Shown: positions 55,401-64,000 of the stretch, one piece after another
Layout of the letters: every line of letters begins with the position of its first letter
Position numbering within the stretch: the first letter of the stretch is position 1
Origin: Certhia americana
Taxonomy: Eukaryota; Chordata; Aves; Passeriformes; Certhiidae
DNA length: 64,000 nucleotides
Direction of reading: 5' to 3'
NCBI GenBank assembly: GCA_018697195.1
Contig: CM031878.1
Coordinates: forward strand, 41,187,504-41,251,503
Notes under the pieces: generated by a model
What the model was told of the DNA's origin: nothing
Database searches by the model: none
Seen by the model: only the letters and a program-made list of their open reading frames with translations
Made by a program: the position numbers and the translations under genes

Positions 55401-58159
55401 GTAGTCGTACTGTGGGCTTGACAGCCCATGGTGGCACTAAGCAAGATCATGATCCGTGCTTGGTACACACAAATGGTGTGACCTGTGTCATCATTACCTT
55501 CTAGGGCTTTGGACAGTTTCTTATAGTATCCAAATTTTATCCCAGTTTCACTTCAATACACTCCTCAAGCTGTCTGTAAGAGGAAGTAGACTAAAAAAGG
55601 TACATAAATATAAACATAAACAGAAGAGCAAGCCAGTTGCCATCAGTCTCTTGTCTTCTTTTGGATCAGTGTGCTGACTGGAACAGGCTTTAGCTGAACA
55701 GAAGAAAAATATTTGTTCCCCAAGCGCCATTCCCATATCAGGGATCTGGTACAACCTCCTCTCTTGATCATTGATCTTAACGTGTTTCCTTCCTTCAGTT
55801 TTCTCTGACTAATACCAGTGTGAAATCTTCTGACCGTCTAGATGCACTTCATAATCTTTACCTCTATGAAGTTGTTTCTTGGTTTAGATTGAGTAGTTTT
55901 ACACAGTTAGTAGTTCTACACTTGACTTCAGGAATTGCTGTTAAGCCTAGTCTATGTATTCTGGTCAGAGCACAAAACTTAATTTTAGGGACACTACAGC
56001 TGTAATTTGAAGCTGAATTTGTTATAGAGATATTAGCAGAATAATCATCCTCTCTCAAATGAATCCAGAACTTCCTATGCTCTATGGTATTGCTTCAAAA
56101 TGCTGTAGTAATAAGTAGGTGTGTCACTTTGCTGCACCTCTCCCAAGACTCTAAAAAAATCCCTAGATCAATGCTTTTGCATCATACTAGCTAACTCATT
56201 AGGAAATACAGCATTTAATAATAGCATTTTTGAAAATGATTACTAACATATGAAGTAGGCCTTTTTCATATATACTGAAAAGGTTGCAGTCATATATCAT
56301 TTCTATATAATAAGCTGAGTCATATTCATTGCATGGTAGTATCTACCAATTCCACTGAAGCTATACTAGGAACTAATTTTGCTCATGACGTCTTGTGTTC
56401 CTATTCTATATTAGCTACATTATATTATCTCCCTCCACAGGCACAATTGCAGGTACGTCAAACTTGATTTGATGCAATTATCTAGGAATAAATGATCTTG
56501 TTTTGGCTTGTTCCAGCAACTTGAGCCATTTCCGCCCTGTTCCCACAAGATTTTTCTGCCTGCAGAACTCTCTTGGCAGTTCTTCAACTCTGATCTAAAA
56601 CTCAATCTGCAAAGCTACAGATCCTTTTTGTGTACCTACTGTACAAACACAGTTGTTGCTTTTTCTTTTTTTTTTCTACAGCATGTCACAGCTTTTGTAG
56701 GTGGCTTACCAGAAACATTAATTTAAAGCATTTTTTAGCATACAAAACGCAAGGATATCAATGACACTTGAGGTGCTTGTGAGAAACACACCTTTAGATA
56801 TCTATTGCAGCTTAAGCTCCTAAATCGCTTCCATCCTTATAGAAAGTAAGATATCACTTGTTGTCGTTTAGACATATTTTGGTCTATTGACAAAAAAAAA
56901 TTTAAAAATAGTCAAGTTTTTATCACTAGTAGGGAATTTGGCAAGCTACTTCAAAACCCCCTGCAGCTAGCAAAAGAAGAAGCGGTGTTTTCTTCAGTGT
57001 CAGGCAATGGTTCAGACTTGAGACCTCAGTAAAGGCAAAGAGCAAAGACAGCAATCTGGGCAAAGATCTGAGCAAAGACAGTGATCAGTGACCTCCTGTT
57101 TAAACTGCTCCTCAGGGAAGCTCTGTGTTGACAAGCATGCAGATACACACTTCTATTCCCTTTCTGAGGTTCTAATGCTGGCAAGAAAAGTCTCAGTTTT
57201 AACTGAACTAACACCTTCTGGGCATATCAGGAGCCTAAAAGAATTTGGCAGATACATCAGACAAAGCCCCGTACTTGATCCCAGGGCAGAGGGTGCTTCA
57301 AACAGGACATAAGTTGCTGAGAAAGCAACTGGTACTCCTCACTTCTCAGGTTATTGTCTAGCAGGTGTTTGTAAAACCTGCATGGTCTAGCACCAAATCA
57401 GGCATCCAGAAAATATTGAAACAGCTGAAGAAATGGAGCACCCACTGAAATCTGCCTGCTTTTTTCCACTGAGTGTTCTGATGGCCAGCTCCAGTGAGTT
57501 GAGCTGCTTCTTTGCTGCATTTAAACACTGCAGATCTGATCCAAGTCCTTTAGGTACTGCTGGACTAAAACTGATCAGTATTACTGATATCCTAGCAGTC
57601 AGAAATTCACCTAGGACCAGGACCTGGTGCCAGCTCTCTGTATCATTCTAACCAGGAAAGAGCTATCAAGAACACCTATTTAGATGTTGTTGCTCCATGG
57701 CACAAGACAAGTCCCACTCCACCTTACATCTCTCATTTTCACACCAGTGCTTGGTGCTGACATCCAGTGGGGTTTCCTGTGCTCTTTCTGCGTCCATGCT
57801 CTTGCAGCAGGCTGAGAAACTACAGCCCTTCACTCTGTCCTTATTTTGTGAAATGGAGAAACTCACTACCACGAGGTGCTTTGTGTAACAGAATTATAAA
57901 ACGTTGTAGAAAGCCATTAGGGAAAGCCAGGGATGGAAGGTCCTTAAAAGGTCTACTGAAGAGAGAGAGGCGACAGCCTCCAGCATGGCAAGTCTCTGAG
58001 CTTGGCTGGTAGTTAAGAAGTCTTATACCAGAGAATGCTCTAGGAGCATGTGTTTTTTCTGGTATAAGCATATGCCAGAAACAGGACAAGTAAGCAGATG
58101 AATTTTTCTTCTGAACCTCTGTGGCTGATTCTGTACTGTCACTTTTTTTCTGCTTTCCA
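46500..58159. other. Intergenic region downstream of SYK
   Basis: No gene recognised on either strand. Open frames are short and lack domains; the longest are 161 codons (51407-51892, minus) and 153 codons (46969-47430, minus), each overlapped by other frames. A GC-richer patch lies at 54885-55171 and an A-rich tract at 50226-50275. A (CA)n is listed separately. Confidence 0.6.
52511..52550. repeat. (CA)n microsatellite
   Basis: Nine uninterrupted AC units at 52523-52540, with degenerate ATGCAC-type flanks. Confidence 0.92.
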
Positions 58160-59975
58160 GACCTAGTGAGATATATTGCAGGAAGAAAATTAGAAGGGCC
58201 AAAGGCCAACTGGAATTTTATCTGGCTGCAGATGTAAAAGAGAATGAACATGGTTTCTATAAATACATCAGCAATACAAGGAGGGCTTAAGGAGAATTTC
58301 CATCCTTTACTGGATGCAGGGCAAAAAACATAAAGACTAAGGGTGTGGAAAAGACTGAGATGCTTAATGCCTTCTTTGCCTCAATCTTTAACAGAAAGGC
58401 CAGCTGTGTTCCAAGTACCCAGCCCTCTGAGTTGGAAGAAAGGGATGGGGAGCAGAATGAAGCTCCATAGTAAAAAGATGCAGTGCTCAGCAACCTGCTA
58501 CATAATTTTCATACTCAAGCCTGTGGAACCAGATGGAATCCACCAAAGAATAGTGGGGAAGCCAGTGAAACTTTCACTGAGCCACTGTCAATCAGTCCTG
58601 GTCAACCAAGGAGGTCCCAGGTTACTGGATATTAGAAAATGTGGTGCCCATCTATAAAAAATGTGGGAACGGGCACCCAGGGAACAATAGGCTTGTCAGT
58701 CTGATCTCAGTGCCAGGGAGGGTCATGAAACAGATATGAGTGCCATCATGCAATAAGTACAGGACAACCAGGTGATGAGATCCAGCCAGGATGGACTTAG
58801 GAAACACAGATCCTCTTTGACCAACAAGATCTCCTTCTGGGACAGCATGACCTCCCTAGTGGATGATGGAAAGGCTGTGAGTGTTGTCCACATGAACATT
58901 AACTAAGCATTTTACACCATTTACCAGGTATTATCCTAGAGGAACTAGCTTCCCATGATTTGGGCAGGTACTCTCTTTGGTGAGGTAAGGACTGTCTAGA
59001 TGGCCAAACCCAAAGACTGGTGAGTGGAGTTCCACCCACCTGATGGATGGTCATTTGTGCTGTTCTCTAGGGCTCAGTATCAGGGCCAGTCCTGACCTGG
59101 GTGAGGGCATCATCCTCAGTAAGTTCTCAGATGACAGCAAGCCAGGTGGGAATGTTGACCTGTTGAGGGTAGAAAGCATCTGCAAAAGGATGAGTACAGG
59201 CCAGATCATCAGGTCAAGGCCAGTGGTGTGATATTCAAGAAGGCCAGTCAATGGGTCACACAACATTCCCAGGCAGTGCCACAGACTTCAGACAGTGTCT
59301 GGAACGCTGCCCAGTGGAAAACTGGGCAGGTGCTGGTCAACAGTAGCTGAACATGAGCCAGCTGTGCCCAGGTGGCCAAGAAGGTAAATGGCATCCTGGC
59401 CTGTGGCAGCAATGGTGTGGTAGCAGGAGCAGGGCAGAGATTTTTCCCCTGAACTCAGCACTGATTGAGGCTGCACCTTGAATCCTGTGTTCAATTCTGG
59501 GCTCCTCAGTACAAGAAGGACATTGAGTTTCTTGAGCAGAGAAGGACAATGGAGCTGGTGAAGAGTCTGGAGCACAAGTCCTGTGAAGAGTAGCTGAGGG
59601 ACCTGATGTTTAGCCTGGAGAAAAAGAGGGTTCAGGGGTGACTTTATCACTCTCTATAACTCCCTGAAAGGAGGGTGTAGTGTGGTGGGTGTTGGTCACT
59701 TCTTCCAGGTAATGAGAGAGGGCAAGAGGAAATGGCCCCTATTTCCACCAGGGGAAGTTTAGATTGGATATTAGTAAAAATGTCTTCAGCCGACAGGTTG
59801 TCAAGCAGCAGAACAGGCTGCCCAGGGAAGTGGTTAAGACACCTTCCCTGGAGATATTTAGAACACATAGTGCTTAGGAACATGGTCTAGTAGTGGACTT
59901 GGCAATGATAGGTTAATGGTTTTATTCAATAATCTTAAAGGTCTTTTCTGACCTCGATGATTCTACTACTCTATT
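58160..59975 (+). mobile_element. CR1 LINE, 5'-truncated, about 1.8 kb
   Basis: The longest CR1 in the window, sense-oriented. It runs from the segment before the reverse transcriptase (ggaagaaaattagaagggcc, ctgagatgcttaatgccttc), through the RT domain (ggctcagtatcagggccagt, gcccaggtggccaagaaggt), to the 3' end (cttaaaggtcttttctgacc, gatgattctactactct). Stops and frameshifts break the ORF and some internal stretches are missing, so it is inactive. Confidence 0.93.
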
Positions 59976-62900
59976 AACATATTACTTTACTCTCCCATTG
60001 TTCATACTCTCCCTCTTGTCCTGTAGTTGATTCTCATAGAAAATGGAAAAATCTGCTGTGGTTAAAGATTCTTCTGAAAGAAATAAACAAAGAAACTCGT
60101 AGCACACCATAAAATACTACCTCTTGTTGACTGTGAAGCTTGTAAAAGCCATGTGCACATGTGGCTGCAACACATTAGAGCTTCACAAGGGGAAGTTCAG
60201 TCTGCCTGCAAATCAGGCAACGCAGGTTTTGTCACACACAGAGGCACAAGGGGGGCTATGATACTATCACTTTGCTGATGAAGGTGCCAGGTAATTGCTT
60301 TTCTGAGTGCAGTTCTTGGCCCATTTTCTCAGCTCAGTTTGACAGTACATATCCCATATAGCCAAAAAAACCACCAGAACCAGATTTCAGCCAGGTCTGA
60401 AACCCCCTGAAGAAAACATACGGACTCTTCCGCCTAAGAACATTTTGTTTCCAAAAGCAGCACTTTTGCATGATTCCACTGATTTGAATGAAATTGGGAG
60501 AATTTGTGGCATGATTTTTATAGTGAGATTAGCTGAAGGATATGTGCATGTGGTGGTCAGTAGTGGTCACCCTCTTCAAATTCTGTGAAGCACAGCTCTG
60601 TCCCTGGCAAGGCTAGGAAAGGCCACAGGTGGGAAGCACATGACACTGAAAAGAGAAGAATGACCAATAGCAATCTTGACACTAAAAATACTCATGAGTG
60701 TGCAGGCTCCAAATTATCTCATATTCAGCAGTGCAAAACACTCCTCTTCTGCAGGGCCAGATGCCCAGACAGTGTAAATCATCTTCCCAGTTCTGCCATC
60801 ATTGATGTCTGCCAGCTGGCATCAGCTATAGGTTTGACTGTAGGTCCTTCTTTTCCTGAAGCCTACTCTAAAACTAGTCTAAAAGTAGTCAGAAACCTTA
60901 GGCCTTAGGCCTGTTTTCCTTCTCCCACCCCTCCTGCTGGCAAACCTACTGCCAGCAGCCTGCTAAGAAAATGCATGTCAGTTTCTAGAAGCACAACTAC
61001 AAAAATGAAGGGAAAACTCCCACATATCTCTTCCCTTTCTCATTTCCACACAGAGGAACCTTGCCATCCCATGGAGGAAGAAGGCTTGCTGGACAGAAGT
61101 CCCAGCCCAAGTGGGATATTTCAACCCACTCAGTAAAGGGCAACAGTCACACCGCTGTCAGGCCAGAACCAATGCACAAATATTTCACTCAACTGGTTTT
61201 GTGGTGGTATCTAATGGCAAGGTATCTGAGACATCCACTGAAAATCAAACACTCGTTGTACACAGCTCAGCCAGCCTCACACTGCTGGTTGCTGAAGCCA
61301 CAGCTCTGACTGCTTCTCAGCTTTTGCTAAGGGCAGAAAAAAGCAACAAATCAGCTTGTATTAAACTGCTGTCAATCATGCTTAGTGTTACTGTGTCAGG
61401 TACACCTTGTGCAAAAACCAAAAACCTGCAACATCCCCCTCATGTCTCTCTGCTTCCCCAAATCCTATTTTTGACAGAAGAGATAAAGTAAAAACATGGT
61501 TGTGGCAGGACTTCATGACTTGCAGCCTCTAATTGTAGGGGAGTCCTGATCTGTGTTAATAGAAAAACACCCTGCCCCCTACACACACATATTCAGACTC
61601 ACTTTCTCAAATAGTATCATTCAAGTGCCAATTTCAGGTGCTGGTTTCTACATGGGAACACAATATAAATATACAGTAATAGCCTCAATGTATTTTTTTC
61701 TTTTTCTTCACTTTGACCAGTGAAGCTGTTTTCATAGCTGATTCTTAAGATCAATTCTGTGATGTGAAATGCAATACTTAAGTCCCCTGTCCTAAACCAA
61801 GATACCCATACTCTTAAGCCAGTATCTTGGGTGCTCCGGGCACAAAGAGTGGGCAAGGAAGAGGTAGGTGTTTTTTCAGATTGACCCACTACACTTCTGA
61901 TGCGAGAAAGAAAACCTTCTCACAATCTAATTGTTCCACATCTTGGAGAAATGGCACTTGTCACTTGTGCTTGCAGTGAGATAAAACACACAGATGTTTT
62001 GTATTCAGAGGTAATGCTGTTTGAATTTTTGAGAAGGTAGAGTGCAGTCAAGATCTATAAGTCTGAGGTGTTTTGCATTACCTGTGGCACATAGTCTAAA
62101 TGAAGTTAGGGGATTATCTCTGTAAGAGCTGCAGCATCCAGGTCTGACTTAACATATGGCCTACTTAGCCATAGGCATATTCCCATATATGTATGTATAT
62201 GTGCACTAAAGAGAGAATAACATTCAAATTCTACTCTGGACATTTTGTAAAATTCCTCAAGAAAGGGCATCCCGATGTCTCTGCAAAATTCTATTTTTGG
62301 AAAATGTTATTTAGCTTTTCAATGTCACAGGGGAACAGCTTGGTTCCTTTGGCTTCATGACTCAGACACTCGGCTTCAAGCGACATGATTGAAGGGCAGA
62401 GTGAAATATGTTGCTTACCTAACATGAAAAGAAGTAGTCTTCCATTTTTTCACTTGCTCATCTGCCAAGTGAGGATTTGAATAGCCTGCAAATCAACCAA
62501 GCGGAGGCATGAAGACCACCCAGATCACCCCATGGTTAATAACATCTCTGTGATTCAACCCATATACTTTGTGGCTGAGGAGATGGATCACTGGTCTCTG
62601 AGCAGCTTCTGAGAGCTCTCAGCTCAAATATACCACATCTTTCTTTGGAAGAACAGTGGCATGCAATTGGTTTGTTCTTTGCTGAATTCCAAGTCCAAAT
62701 CTGCAGCCTTCATTCCAAGTTTAACAAGGTCATGTGGTATTTTGGATGTGTAACAACAAAAATTTAGTTGGAAAATCAAAGAAAATTAAAAACAGCTTGT
62801 TACACTCAAATATTCAACAATTATATGTTGATATATAATACGTAATAATACACAGTATTATAATGTATATATATAAAATACTCCATAATGTACAGTTAAT

Positions 62901-64000
62901 AAAATAGGAGAGAACATGCAGAAACCCCAAGGAAATTTAAATCACAGGGAAAATACAGTGGAGGATGGCTAGACTCTGGAATAGATTTCAAGAAGCCACC
63001 CACTCTTTTTCTCAGGACAAAATCACTGTCTCTGTCATTCTCTACAATTTTGGGGTTTTTTTTAATTTTAGACAAGATAAGGCAAACATCAAACACCAGT
63101 AGTGGTGATTCCACAGCCTCTCCAGGCAATCTATCCCTGAACTTCACTATCTCTGCTTAATGCCTTGCCTAAGACTTTTAACCCTTCCTTTGATTCTGTT
63201 CCTTCATGTCTTAACCAAAAGGGACAAGAAAATGAGTATAAATCAATTTAGAGAAATTACACTGTGTTTTGAACGAGAGGCAGCAAATAGCCTTTCTTTA
63301 TAAGGTCATTGTAAGTAGTTCTGGTTTACAGCTATGGGTTTTTCCCTTTTCTTTTCTTTTAGGGCCAAATTAATTTTCACATGCTGGCAAAATTGTCTGC
63401 TTAATAAAACCCATTAATAAAAGTAAATCCATATAAAGATGTGAAGTTGTGTACTGAAATCTTTTCTGAACCTATTTAGTAGTGTTCCTGTTGGAGGTCT
63501 GAATCAGTAAGATTGCCTAGAGGCATGCTGGGTTCTTCAATGCCAATGCCTTGTTTTATACTCTTTTCTGTAAGGATATATGCTGAAGTTTTTAGATGTA
63601 TTCTGGTTTGGCCAAACAGTTCCTCTCAGGCAATAGGAGTTTTACCACTGATTAATTTGAGAGCTTTTAAGAAAATACTGGTAAGAAATTGATTTCTAAG
63701 TGCAGGCTGTGGCATCACTGTGTCACATTGCCAAAAAGAAAACAGTTCCTAAGCAGCATACAGTAATTTTGCAGAAGTTATGGTTTTGACAGTGGTCTTC
63801 TATTCCCATGGGAGGACATTAGTCACTGCGGATGGCCACATTCAGTTTCTGCCACAATATCCAATACAAAGACACATTTGCAGAAGCCAAAAGGCAGATC
63901 TGCTGCAGGGGATGAACTCTCATAGCTTCACCAACTTCCACTGGGCAGCAGTGAGTTCCATAAATTAAGAAACTTGTTCCCAAACATCTGCATGCCTGAT
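59976..64000. other. Intergenic sequence to the window end
   Basis: No gene, RNA or repeat recognised except an AT-rich, partly self-complementary stretch at 62820-62880. The longest open frame (126 codons, 61111-61491, +) has no recognisable domain. Confidence 0.6.

Noticed and set aside
58160..59975. Several ORFs up to 120 codons
   Set aside because: They are pieces of an inactivated CR1 element.

Overview
The window is vertebrate nuclear DNA, almost certainly avian. Several degraded CR1 LINEs of the bird type are present (octamer-like 3' ends resembling ATTCTRTG, both orientations), together with a solo LTR of endogenous-retrovirus type. There are no operons, tRNA or rRNA genes or CRISPR arrays. 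Genes are intron-rich and the background is AT-rich.

One real protein-coding gene is supported: SYK (spleen tyrosine kinase), on the + strand. I rebuilt all thirteen coding exons from the bases (14383 to 43466). Every junction has AG/GT splice dinucleotides and the phases agree across all exons. The joined CDS is 1905 nt, or 634 codons plus stop, against 635 residues in human SYK. It contains the N-terminal SH2, interdomain A, the C-terminal SH2, interdomain B with the alternatively spliced 'SYK-L' insert exon (31851-31919), and a complete tyrosine kinase domain (Lys401, HRD Asp493, DFG Asp511, activation-loop Tyr524/Tyr525) ending in the triple-Tyr tail. Skipping the 69-nt insert exon would give a 611-residue short form in frame.

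Layout: 1-14342 is upstream intron sequence with CR1 pieces. No SYK promoter or non-coding first exon could be recognised there, so the promoter is probably left of the window. 14343-43466 holds the coding exons, with large introns 3, 6 and 7. Intron 7 carries a perfect match to the CTCF core consensus, and intron 11 contains a 100-N assembly gap inside a poly-T run. From 43467 onward comes the SYK 3' UTR, whose end is uncertain. A 740-bp solo LTR with an exact 5-bp target duplication lies 1.27 kb after the stop. From about 46.5 to 64 kb I see no recognisable gene, only a 1.8-kb CR1 (58160-59975) and low-complexity tracts. Placement on the Z chromosome is an inference from known avian synteny of the human 9q22 region, not something read from the bases.

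I did not find a convincing undescribed biological system. The best second-look items are the SYK-L exon with its weak donor, the divergent context of the Cbl-site tyrosine, the CTCF motif, the solo LTR near the 3' UTR, and an unidentified ORF cluster in intron 3.
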